Positions 33,841 to 40,519 of a DNA stretch of 64,000 nt are shown here, piece after piece (position 1 is the first letter of the stretch; each line of letters starts with the position of its first letter). The notes under the pieces were generated by a model. That model was not told where the DNA came from. It worked only from the letters and a program-made list of their open reading frames with translations, and made no database searches. Source of the stretch: CBDATG01 sp965200145 (GTDB lineage Bacteria > Chloroflexota > Dehalococcoidia > Lucifugimonadales > Lucifugimonadaceae); contig CBDATG010000003.1 of the NCBI GenBank assembly GCA_965200145.1, positions 372,001 to 436,000 on the forward strand. The letters are read 5' to 3'. Made by a program: the position numbers and the translations under genes.

Positions 33841-34155
33841 CGTTCGAACCTCAATTCCGAATTTGTCGACATTAATATATCAAAATATATCACTCGGCCA
33901 GGATTTTGTCAAGCAAGCGTCTCGCCAAGACCAACGTTGGTATGGTGACCGCGGTGGTTGAACCAGCTTGTCGGTAGAGATACCCTGTCGATGGTCATCG
34001 AAAATTCCCAGCACGCGGTCCGAGCCTCTCCCACCTATAGCCAGAGCGTCCACGCCCGATTCCCGCACGGGTGTGGCTACGAAGGTGAGCGCGGACTAGC
34101 GGCACTTCGCGATCTGCGTCCAGCCACGGGCTCGTTGAGCCCGTGGCTTAGAAGT
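33841..34155. other. Gap with a strong hairpin and a possible gene remnant
   Basis: No intact gene is visible. On the minus strand, bases near 34045-34075 resemble the 3' end of the small membrane-protein genes at 38011 and 38434 (the part encoding WDRVSTLW), suggesting a decayed copy. The AT-rich run TTAATATATCAAAATATATC (33871-33890) may be the promoter of the 33658-33840 gene. Confidence 0.3.
34122..34148 (-). terminator. 12-bp perfect stem after the 34156-34359 gene
   Basis: AGCCACGGGCTC-GTT-GAGCCCGTGGCT is a perfect hairpin just downstream of the minus-strand gene. There is no clear T run, so it may end transcription weakly or only protect the mRNA end. Confidence 0.5.
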
Positions 34156-34359
34156 CTATCTCCTCCGCCCAGCTCCCTCGGCGATTGCTAGTGCGATACC
34201 CGAGACTGCCGCGATGGGACCACCCACTACTCCGCCGACCCCAAGGAGCCAGTACAGAGCGGCTGCGGCTGACCCTGGCTGCTCGCCGTTCGCTGCGGCT
34301 ATCAGGAGTATGCCAACCACAAACGCTATGAATCCTGCACCTGTCAGGCTTATGTTCAT
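34156..34359 (-). CDS. Small membrane protein with two transmembrane segments
   Basis: The 67-residue protein MNISLTGAGFIAFVVGILLI... has two Gly/Ala-rich hydrophobic helices (about 5-22 and 34-60) and ends in GRRR. It resembles the 60-residue protein encoded at 33658-33840 in layout. Its reading direction is opposite to the surrounding methylase and helicase genes, and a hairpin follows its stop. The function is unknown. Confidence 0.5.
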   Translation of the reverse strand: MNISLTGAGFIAFVVGILLIAAANGEQPGSAAAALYWLLGVGGVVGGPIAAVSGIALAIAEGAGRRR

Positions 34360-34425
34360 TTCTCTGCCCTCCGCAATCTGAACACCATCACAGTACCTTC
34401 AGTATAACACCGTTATCGGTTCCTG

Positions 34426-34518
34426 TCAATTTGTCGTCTCTCTCACCAGTACCGCAGCCCCGAACACATGCACTCGCAGATTCGCATCCCACCAGGATCC
34501 AAGGTCCAACGAAATCCC
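34426..34518 (-). pseudogene. Possible remnant of a small membrane-protein gene
   Basis: A minus-strand frame encodes KGISLDLGSWWDANLRVHVF followed by GAAVLV, similar in pattern to FGIHFPDLAQADIRVVAIST in the gene at 38434-38655. No convincing start is present. It may be another decayed member of that family, just upstream of the helicase. Confidence 0.25.
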
Positions 34519-34560
34519 CTTGCACACGGTAGGAGTTACGCTATACACTAGCACTCTTGT

Positions 34561-37500
34561 ATGCAACCTTACAAGCACATCATAGACAATCGATACACGG
34601 CGGCGGCTGACTATCTGCGCGCCGCTCTTGCCGATGCCGAGCGCCTGTCGCTGGTGTCGGCCTACTTCTCTGTCTACGGCTTCGAGGCTTTGCGCGGTGT
34701 GTTGCGCCATCTCAAAGAGGTGCGATTCCTTTACGGCGACCGCAGTTCCGTTGAAGATGTTGACCCGAACCGGGAGTCGAAGGCGTTCGGGTTGCGCGAT
34801 GGCCAGCTTGACCCGTTGCATGCCTTGAAGCAACGCGCGTTGGCGAGAGAGTGTGCCGAGTGGGTAAGCGACAAGGGTGTCCAAGTTCGCGCCGTCACCC
34901 GCTCTAACTTCATGCATGGCAAGATGTACCTCGCCGACGGTGGTGATGCCGAACCGAAGGCACTGGTAGGCAGCTCAAACTTCACGAAAAGCGGGCTTGG
35001 TAGGGGCTTGGCGCGCAACATGGAGATCAACCTGGCGGTGGAAGACGCGCAGGTGCTCTCAGAGCTTCACCAGTGGTTCAACGAGGTCTGGGATGGCAAG
35101 TACACGGAGGATGTCAAGGAGCAGCTGCTGGCGGAGCTGAACCGTGTAGGCGCAAACCACTCGCCGCGCGATGTCTACTTCAAGACGTTGTATGAGATAT
35201 TCCGTGCGGAGATAGAGTCCGGCGAGTTCGGCGACCTCGACCAGCGGATCAGTTCGTTGAGTGGAACCGCGATTTGGGAGGCGTTGTACGCCTTCCAGAA
35301 AGACGGCGCCAAGTCCGCCATCTACCGCCTCCAGAACTACAACGGTTGCATCTTGGCAGATAGTGTGGGCCTGGGCAAGACCTATACCGCCCTAGCGGTG
35401 ATCAAGTACTACGAGTTGCGCAACGAGCGTGTGTTGGTGTTGTGCCCCCGGAAGCTGGACGAAAACTGGTTGGTCTATCAGGCCTATCGCAACGACCGGA
35501 ACAATCCGTTCCAAGACGACAGGTTCGGATTCACCGTGCTGTCGCACTCCGACTTGACGCGTGACAGGGGCTCGTCGAACGGCGTTGACCTGTCTACATT
35601 CAACTGGTCCAACTTCGACTTGGTGGTACTCGACGAATCCCACAACTTCCGGAACGACACGGGCCGGCGGTATGAGAAGCTCACAGATGCCGTGTTGCGA
35701 CAGGGTGCAAACACGAAGGTGCTGATGTTGTCCGCGACTCCGGTCAACACGGCGATAACCGACCTGAGGAATCAGATACAACTCATGGCCGGTGGCGACC
35801 TTGGCAGGCTCGCCGCGAATCCTCGACTGGGAGTTGGCAACCCGCGGACGGTTCTGGATTTGGCGCAAGCGAAATTCGCCCAGTGGGAGAAATCCACCGC
35901 CGCGGGCACACGAGATAAGTCGGTGCTGATCGATAGCCTCGGCACAGATTTCAAGCGGTTACTTGACGCTCTCTCATTGTCCAGGTCGCGTTCGCATGTT
36001 GAGACTTACTACTCTGCCGAGATGGAACGGGTAGGCAAGTTCCCAATACGCATGGATAACGTCGAGTTATCTCCCCCAACTGACACGGAGAACAAGCTGA
36101 AGTACGACGAACTCGCCGACGACATCTCGCGCTTCACGTTCGCTCTGTATCAACCTTGGAACTACTACACCGGTGCGAGCCAACGCGACCGCAACTACGA
36201 GCAGTTCCTGGCGGGAATGATGCGAACCAATTTCCTGAAACGGTTAGAGAGCTCGGCGCAGTCGCTCACGCTGACGTTGGACCGCACCATAAAAAAGATG
36301 GACAACATGATTTGCAGGATTGAGAGATTCGAATCGGGCGACATGTCCAACGACACAGTGGCGGAGCGAGACATCGACGCGGATGGGGACGAAGACCTAG
36401 AAGACGCACACGAAGGCATCCACATCGGCCCGCGAACGCTGACATTCGGAGAGATGAACCTTGAGGAGTGGAAATCGCGCATCATTGTAGACCGCGATGC
36501 CCTGGATGCCGCGCGTGTCAAGGTCGATGCCATCACGCCCGAACGCGATGCAAAGCTTCGCGAACTCAAGCTGGCTATGGAACAACGGTTTGAGAACCCC
36601 AGCTTCAACAAAGGCAACGACAGTACGCCTAACCGCAAGCTGATCGTCTTCACGACCTTCAAGGACACTGCGACATACCTCTACGACGAGTTGCTAGCAC
36701 TAGCGAAGTGTCACAACGTGCACATGGGCATGGTTGCCGGCGACGAAACCCGCGCGACGATAGAGCACGGTTCGCTGCGGTTTCACGACATACTCAACCA
36801 TTTCGCTCCCGTCGCGAGGAACAGCACCGCAACAGTAAGCAAAGACACTGAGATCGACCTGCTGATTGCTACCGACTGCGTTTCCGAAGGCCAGAACCTC
36901 CAAGACTGCGACAGGATCATCAACTACGACATCCATTGGAACCCGGTTAGGATTACGCAACGATTAGGCAGGATTGACAGGATTGGCAGTCGCGCTTTGG
37001 AAGTCGGGATGATCAACTACTGGCCGACTGCCGACATGGAGCAGTGGCTCAAACTCAAGCGGCGTGTGCTGGCGCGCATGGCAATCTCCGACCTGACTGC
37101 CACCGGCGATGACGACCCGTTTGGAGACGACCAACCAGAGTCCAGAGACGAAAACCGTCTGTTGACGCTGAGGGCAGAACAGTTCGAGGCGATTCGCGAC
37201 CATACAGTGCCCATCGAAGACCTAGACGGTTCGGTTTCTCTGGGGGATTTCACGCTCGACCACTTCCGCAGGCAGCTGCTGAGCTTCCTTGAACACAACA
37301 AAGCCCGACTCGAACAGATGCCCCTAGGTGTCTACGCAGTAACCGCACCCAAGGACCAGGAGAAAATGACCGCACCGACTAAACTGCAACCGGGTGTGAT
37401 CTGGTGCTTCCGTCGTACTAACTCCAGCGCAACCCCCGACACGGTATCGCCTAGCGATGTCTTCCCGTGCTACCTCGTATACGTCACGAGAATCAACAAC

Positions 37501-37818
37501 AGGATACAGATTAGATTCGGTTGCACCAAGCCCGCGGACATACTGCAACTCTTCGACGAAGCGTGTTCCGACCAACGGGAGCCGCTACAGGAACTGTGCG
37601 ACCAGTTCGACGCAGAGACGCGGCTAGGTCGTGATATGGGTAATTACGAGGAGCTGCTAACAGAAGGCCTAGCGCATGTTCAGCAGGAGCACCAGAGCTC
37701 AGTATGGGATCAGATAAAATCGAACAACAATCCGGGCTTGGTACTACCACTAGCGTCCGATACGCCCAATGCAGATGAAGACCTGGAGTTAGTATCGTGG
37801 TTGGTGATCAAAGAGTGA
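34561..37818 (+). CDS. SNF2/DEAD-type helicase with N-terminal phospholipase-D nuclease domain
   Basis: The 1085-residue protein begins with a PLD-family domain whose HKD motif is visible (HGKMYLAD near residue 119, then GSSNFTKSG). A superfamily-2 helicase follows: Walker A DSVGLGKT near 266, DESH near 358, SATPVNT near 395, and motif VI QRLGRIDRIG near 800. Such proteins pair with Eco57I-type methylases in restriction and DISARM-like defence. The nuclease would cut unmodified DNA while the methylase at 29979 protects the host. ATG 34561 lacks a strong ribosome binding site, and TATACACTAG just upstream may be the promoter. A second, erased copy flanks the methylase. Confidence 0.9.
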   Translation: MQPYKHIIDNRYTAAADYLRAALADAERLSLVSAYFSVYGFEALRGVLRHLKEVRFLYGDRSSVEDVDPNRESKAFGLRDGQLDPLHALKQRALARECAEWVSDKGVQVRAVTRSNFMHGKMYLADGGDAEPKALVGSSNFTKSGLGRGLARNMEINLAVEDAQVLSELHQWFNEVWDGKYTEDVKEQLLAELNRVGANHSPRDVYFKTLYEIFRAEIESGEFGDLDQRISSLSGTAIWEALYAFQKDGAKSAIYRLQNYNGCILADSVGLGKTYTALAVIKYYELRNERVLVLCPRKLDENWLVYQAYRNDRNNPFQDDRFGFTVLSHSDLTRDRGSSNGVDLSTFNWSNFDLVVLDESHNFRNDTGRRYEKLTDAVLRQGANTKVLMLSATPVNTAITDLRNQIQLMAGGDLGRLAANPRLGVGNPRTVLDLAQAKFAQWEKSTAAGTRDKSVLIDSLGTDFKRLLDALSLSRSRSHVETYYSAEMERVGKFPIRMDNVELSPPTDTENKLKYDELADDISRFTFALYQPWNYYTGASQRDRNYEQFLAGMMRTNFLKRLESSAQSLTLTLDRTIKKMDNMICRIERFESGDMSNDTVAERDIDADGDEDLEDAHEGIHIGPRTLTFGEMNLEEWKSRIIVDRDALDAARVKVDAITPERDAKLRELKLAMEQRFENPSFNKGNDSTPNRKLIVFTTFKDTATYLYDELLALAKCHNVHMGMVAGDETRATIEHGSLRFHDILNHFAPVARNSTATVSKDTEIDLLIATDCVSEGQNLQDCDRIINYDIHWNPVRITQRLGRIDRIGSRALEVGMINYWPTADMEQWLKLKRRVLARMAISDLTATGDDDPFGDDQPESRDENRLLTLRAEQFEAIRDHTVPIEDLDGSVSLGDFTLDHFRRQLLSFLEHNKARLEQMPLGVYAVTAPKDQEKMTAPTKLQPGVIWCFRRTNSSATPDTVSPSDVFPCYLVYVTRINNRIQIRFGCTKPADILQLFDEACSDQREPLQELCDQFDAETRLGRDMGNYEELLTEGLAHVQQEHQSSVWDQIKSNNNPGLVLPLASDTPNADEDLELVSWLVIKE

Positions 37819-37961
37819 ACGCTACAATCTCAGGCACAAGACCTCGCGACATGAGTACCGCCGATGTTCGCTCGATTACCACCAGCGACCTCGCGCAAGG
37901 CGCGACGAACTTGCTCTGCTCACTCCGTGCGAATGTACGCCAGACCGTGTGGTGGCGTTGA
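37815..37961 (+). pseudogene. 5' remnant of a second Eco57I-type methylase gene
   Basis: From GTG 37815, overlapping the helicase stop, the frame reads through MSTADVRSITTSDLAQGATN and stops after 48 residues. It aligns with ITADVRALRSGDLAEGAMK at the start of the intact methylase. The remaining 1,150 codons are gone. Confidence 0.75.
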
Positions 37962-38010
37962 ATATACGTTTAACTCTTGTCACCCGCTCTATCCGTCCCT
38001 ATCGCGCCTA

Positions 38011-38328
38011 CTACCAGAGCGTCGAGACTCTGTCCCAGACTAGTGTGAAGGCGAAGACGAGTGAGGTAAGCGCAATCGCTACGATGGCAAAGGTGGCCGC
38101 TTCGGCGAGGCGATTGACATCTCGCTGAGACAGCCCGGTCAGCTGAATCCCAAACTTACGAGCCTCAATGCTCCCGTCATTGCCCACGGCCTCACGGGCA
38201 GACTCAATGACCATCTTGTGTACCTCTTCCGCTTGGGCGCGCGTGTATTCGTGCTCTGTCTCGTAAGTTTTGCTACCCATGTGCACGGTGATGTGACGAG
38301 TTATTTCCGTTTCGGCAGTCGCTTGCAT
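38011..38328 (-). CDS. Fused small protein: soluble N-domain plus C-terminal membrane helix
   Basis: The 105-residue protein has an N-terminal domain (TEITRHITVHMGSKTYETEH, then YTRAQAEEVHKMVIESAREAVGN) and a C-terminal helix (about 78-98) ending WDRVSTLW. The same two parts occur as separate overlapping genes at 38652-38843 and 38434-38655. The start is taken at ATG 38328 because GGAGG lies eight bases before it; an ATG at 38343 is also in frame. A TATAAT-like box lies at 38373-38378. The family is unknown. Confidence 0.65.
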   Translation of the reverse strand: MQATAETEITRHITVHMGSKTYETEHEYTRAQAEEVHKMVIESAREAVGNDGSIEARKFGIQLTGLSQRDVNRLAEAATFAIVAIALTSLVFAFTLVWDRVSTLW

Positions 38329-38433
38329 GGGCTCAACCTCCATGGTCCGATGTTCGTGTCATCGTGTAGTGAATTATATACACGCGCATGAGCTCCCCGT
38401 AAGCGAGCGGCGATCAACTGTCCCTTCCTCAAC

Positions 38434-38655
38434 CTAACGCCACAGCGTCGACACCCGATCCCAGACCACCACGAAGCCGATGATGACCGGTGCCGCTACG
38501 ATGGCCGTTGAGATGGCGACGACCCTGATATCGGCCTGCGCCAAGTCTGGGAAGTGAATCCCAAACCATCGTCCGCGCCAACCGGCTTTGAGTTGCACTC
38601 GATTTTCGTCATGTTGATGCTGTTTCTTGTCGTTGTAGTTCCTCATTCGGTTCAC
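38434..38655 (-). CDS. Small membrane protein, C-terminal half of a split gene pair
   Basis: The 73-residue protein has a basic, polar N-terminus (MNRMRNYNDKKQHQH), FGIHFPDLAQADIRVV, a transmembrane helix (about 46-66) and ends WDRVSTLWR, the same end as the fused protein at 38011. Its ATG overlaps the stop of the upstream gene (ATGA), so the two halves are made together. The N-terminal 30 residues are extra compared with the fused form. Confidence 0.6.
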   Translation of the reverse strand: MNRMRNYNDKKQHQHDENRVQLKAGWRGRWFGIHFPDLAQADIRVVAISTAIVAAPVIIGFVVVWDRVSTLWR

Positions 38656-38843
38656 CCCATCGGCTTAACCTTGAGTGGCCGGATACTCCAGTCATTCCCT
38701 ACGGCTGCCCGGGCAGAATCGACGACCATCTTGCTGACCTCCTCCGCTTGGGCGCGCGTGTACTCAAGCTCGGTCTCATACTTTCGTTTGCCCATCTGTA
38801 CGACCAGTTGGTAGGTAACTTCCGCTTCGTCAGTTGCTTGCAT
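38652..38843 (-). CDS. Small soluble protein, N-terminal half of a split gene pair
   Basis: The 63-residue protein MQATDEAEVTYQLVVQMGKR... contains ETELEYTRAQAEEVSKMVVD and SARAAVGND, about 60% identical to the N-domain of the fused protein at 38011. It then continues into its own short tail (RPLKVKPMG). A TATAAT box at 38893-38888 (minus strand) is a likely promoter -10. Confidence 0.6.
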   Translation of the reverse strand: MQATDEAEVTYQLVVQMGKRKYETELEYTRAQAEEVSKMVVDSARAAVGNDWSIRPLKVKPMG

Positions 38844-38925
38844 GGCGTTAACCCTCGGTGCCCCGATGTTCTCATGTCGTACAGCCGATTATACACGCAT
38901 GCATGGCGATAGGTGCGTCGGGCGC

Positions 38926-39061
38926 GGGCGGTTCGCGAACCGCCCCTAAGGGTTGTGGCCGGCCTGGGGCTTTTCGTCTGCCAGAACGTCGGACTTAGTG
39001 GTCCGACCGCACACTGCACGCGATTGTTGGTGCGCTGAACGTCAAGCAAACCTAACCCGGC
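38926..39061 (+). repeat. 136-bp repeat unit with palindromic head
   Basis: The unit starts with the perfect palindrome GGGCGGTTCGCGAACCGCCC and continues through GGGTTGTGGCCGGCCTGGG, GTCTGCC and TGGTGCGCTGAACGTCAAG. It is homologous to the three tandem units at 40017-40430. It resembles a REP/MITE-like intergenic repeat. Confidence 0.8.
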
Positions 39062-39166
39062 GGGCGGTTCACGAACCGCCCCTACGGGTTCTTGCGCGGC
39101 GGGTGCGCTGTTGTTATGATGTATGGCATGTGCATCACGCTTCAGCCGGAAAGGGGAGCATCAAGC

Positions 39167-39382
39167 ATGACAACGGACACGACTACAGACACCGGCAGGT
39201 TGACGTTCCACGACATCATCGAGGATGGTGTGCCGTATAGGACGCAGCAGGTGTACACGACGGAGCAACAGGAAGAGGTCAGATACATACTGCTCCGGGC
39301 GTTGCGGCTTAGTGTAGGCGCGTTGCGTCCCGACCTGGTCGACGAGGTGGATGTGAGCCTGAGGTTTAGCGACAATGCCTGA
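39167..39382 (+). CDS. Small soluble protein (71 aa), first copy
   Basis: The protein starts MTTDTTTDTGRLTFHDIIED and contains VYTTEQQEEVRYILLRAL and GALRPDLVDEVDVSLRF. ATG 39167 is chosen because AAGGGGAG stands eight bases upstream; in-frame upstream starts lack this. The tandem copy at 39645 differs at only two residues. The stop overlaps the start of a short membrane-protein gene, intact in the second copy and broken here. The layout (soluble protein then overlapping membrane protein) parallels 38652/38434. Confidence 0.65.
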   Translation: MTTDTTTDTGRLTFHDIIEDGVPYRTQQVYTTEQQEEVRYILLRALRLSVGALRPDLVDEVDVSLRFSDNA

Positions 39383-39532
39383 TGGCGACCTTGTTCTCAA
39401 TTTACCCGGCGCGCGTTTCGCTGGCAGCGCACGCGGCGTCAGTGATAGGACGGTTCTGATACTGGGCTGACCGCAATCGGCGCGTTCTGTGTTACTGCAA
39501 TCGTTATCACGCTGTTAATCAAGCTGCTCTAG
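39375..39532 (+). pseudogene. Frameshifted single-helix membrane-protein gene
   Basis: The frame starts MPDGDLVLNLPGARFAGSA and is homologous to 39853-40011, but after ILG a one-base deletion (CTGGGCTGACC against CTGGGACTGTCC) creates a TGA at 39468-39470. The remaining DNA still matches the transmembrane part of the intact copy. A sequencing error would be an alternative explanation. Confidence 0.75.
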
Positions 39533-39644
39533 CGCGCGCGGGCGGTTCACGAACCGCCCCTACGGGTTCTTGCGCGGCGGGTGCGCTGTTGTTATGATGT
39601 ATGGCATGTGCATCACGCTTCAGCCAGATAGGGGAGCATCAAGC

Positions 39645-39860
39645 ATGACAACGGACACGACTACAGACACTGGCAGGATGACGTTCCACGACATCATCGA
39701 GGATGGTATGCCGTATAGGACGCAGCAGGTGTACACGACGGAGCAACAGGAAGAGGTCAGATACATACTGCTGCGGGCGTTGCGGCTTAGTGTAGGCGCG
39801 TTGCGTCCCGACCTGGTCGACGAGGTGGATGTGAGCCTGAGGTTTAGCGACAATGCCTGA
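39645..39860 (+). CDS. Small soluble protein (71 aa), second copy
   Basis: This is nearly identical to the protein at 39167-39382 (Leu to Met and Val to Met changes: GRMTFHDIIEDGMPY). AGGGGAG precedes ATG 39645. Its last codons overlap ATG 39853 of the membrane-protein gene by eight bases. The function is unknown. Conservation of the protein while the neighbouring gene of the other copy decayed suggests a recent duplication. Confidence 0.65.
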   Translation: MTTDTTTDTGRMTFHDIIEDGMPYRTQQVYTTEQQEEVRYILLRALRLSVGALRPDLVDEVDVSLRFSDNA

Positions 39861-40011
39861 TGGCGACTTTGATCTCAATATTCCCGGCGCGCGGCTCTCT
39901 GGCAGCGCACGCGGTGTCAGCGAAAGGGCGGTTCTGATACTGGGACTGTCCGCAATCGGCGGGTTCTGCGTTACGGCAATCGTCATCACGCTGTTGATCA
40001 AGCTGCTCTAG
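39853..40011 (+). CDS. 52-residue single-helix membrane protein
   Basis: The protein MPDGDFDLNIPGARLSGSA has a polar N-terminus, then one transmembrane helix (about residues 28-50, VLILGLSAIGGFCVTAIVIT) and ends LIKLL. It overlaps the upstream gene by eight bases, implying coupled synthesis. The DLNIPGARLSG segment before the helix is similar in place to IHFPDLAQADIR in the 38434 gene. It may be a small membrane partner of the soluble protein. Confidence 0.6.
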   Translation: MPDGDFDLNIPGARLSGSARGVSERAVLILGLSAIGGFCVTAIVITLLIKLL

Positions 40012-40016
40012 CGCGC

Positions 40017-40430
40017 GGGCGGTTCGCGAACCGCCCCTACGGGTTGTGGCCGGCCTGGGTATTTGCGTCTGCCGGAACTTCGGGCTTAGTGGTACGACCA
40101 GCTGGTTGTACGCGATCGTTGGTGCGCTGAATGTCAAGCAAACCTAACGCGGCGGGCGGTTCGCGAACCGCCCCTACGGGTTTGTGGCCAGCCCGGGTAT
40201 TTGCGTCTGCCGGAACGTTGGGCTTGGCGGGTCCGAGCGGCTCGTTGCATGCGATTGTTGGTACGCTGAACGTCAAGCAAACCTAACGCGGCGGGCGGTT
40301 CACGAACCGCCCCTACGGGTTGTGGCCAGCCCGGGCTTTGCGTCTGCCGGAACGTTGGGCTTGGCGGTTCAGACCAGCCAGGTGCACGCGATTGTCTCCA
40401 CTCTGATCGTCAAGTTGCCCTAGCGTGTGG
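40017..40430 (+). repeat. Three tandem 137-139 bp units with palindromic heads
   Basis: Units begin at 40017, 40154 and 40293, each with GGGCGGTTC-(G/A)C-GAACCGCCCC, then CTACGGGTT, GTGGCC(G/A)GCC, GTCTGCCGGAAC and CGTCAAGCAAACCTAACGCGG. They fill the 500-bp gap before the coiled-coil gene, in which no gene is visible. Confidence 0.85.
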
Positions 40431-40481
40431 GTGGGTGCGCGGTGTTGCGCCAACAGTTTTTTGGGTTTTCGCCATGTTGAC

Positions 40482-40509
40482 TTGACAGTGGCGCGAAATT
40501 GTGTAACAT
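40482..40509 (+). promoter_or_regulatory. Promoter of the coiled-coil protein gene
   Basis: TTGACA (40482-40487) and TAACAT (40504-40509) are 16 bases apart. Transcription would start near 40516, only a few bases before ATG 40520, so the message would be almost leaderless. There is no ribosome binding site. Confidence 0.65.
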
Positions 40510-40519
40510 AAGTTGTGTT

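Larger units (their letters stand above)
39062..39539 (+). repeat. First copy of a 478-bp tandem duplication
   Basis: This copy and 39540-40016 are over 90% identical by eye. Each begins with GGGCGGTTCACGAACCGCCC, contains a promoter (TTGCGC, 17 bases, TATGAT at 39115-39120 in this copy), a 71-codon gene and an overlapping 52-codon gene. In this copy the second gene is frameshifted. Confidence 0.85.
39540..40016 (+). repeat. Second copy of the 478-bp tandem duplication
   Basis: This is the downstream copy of 39062-39539, with both genes intact. It is followed at once by three more palindrome-headed units (40017-40430). Confidence 0.85.

Noticed and set aside
38926..40430. Palindromic repeats considered as rho-independent terminators or CRISPR
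   Set aside because: There is no T run after the palindromes, and they head repeated units of 137-478 bp. A repeat-family explanation fits better.
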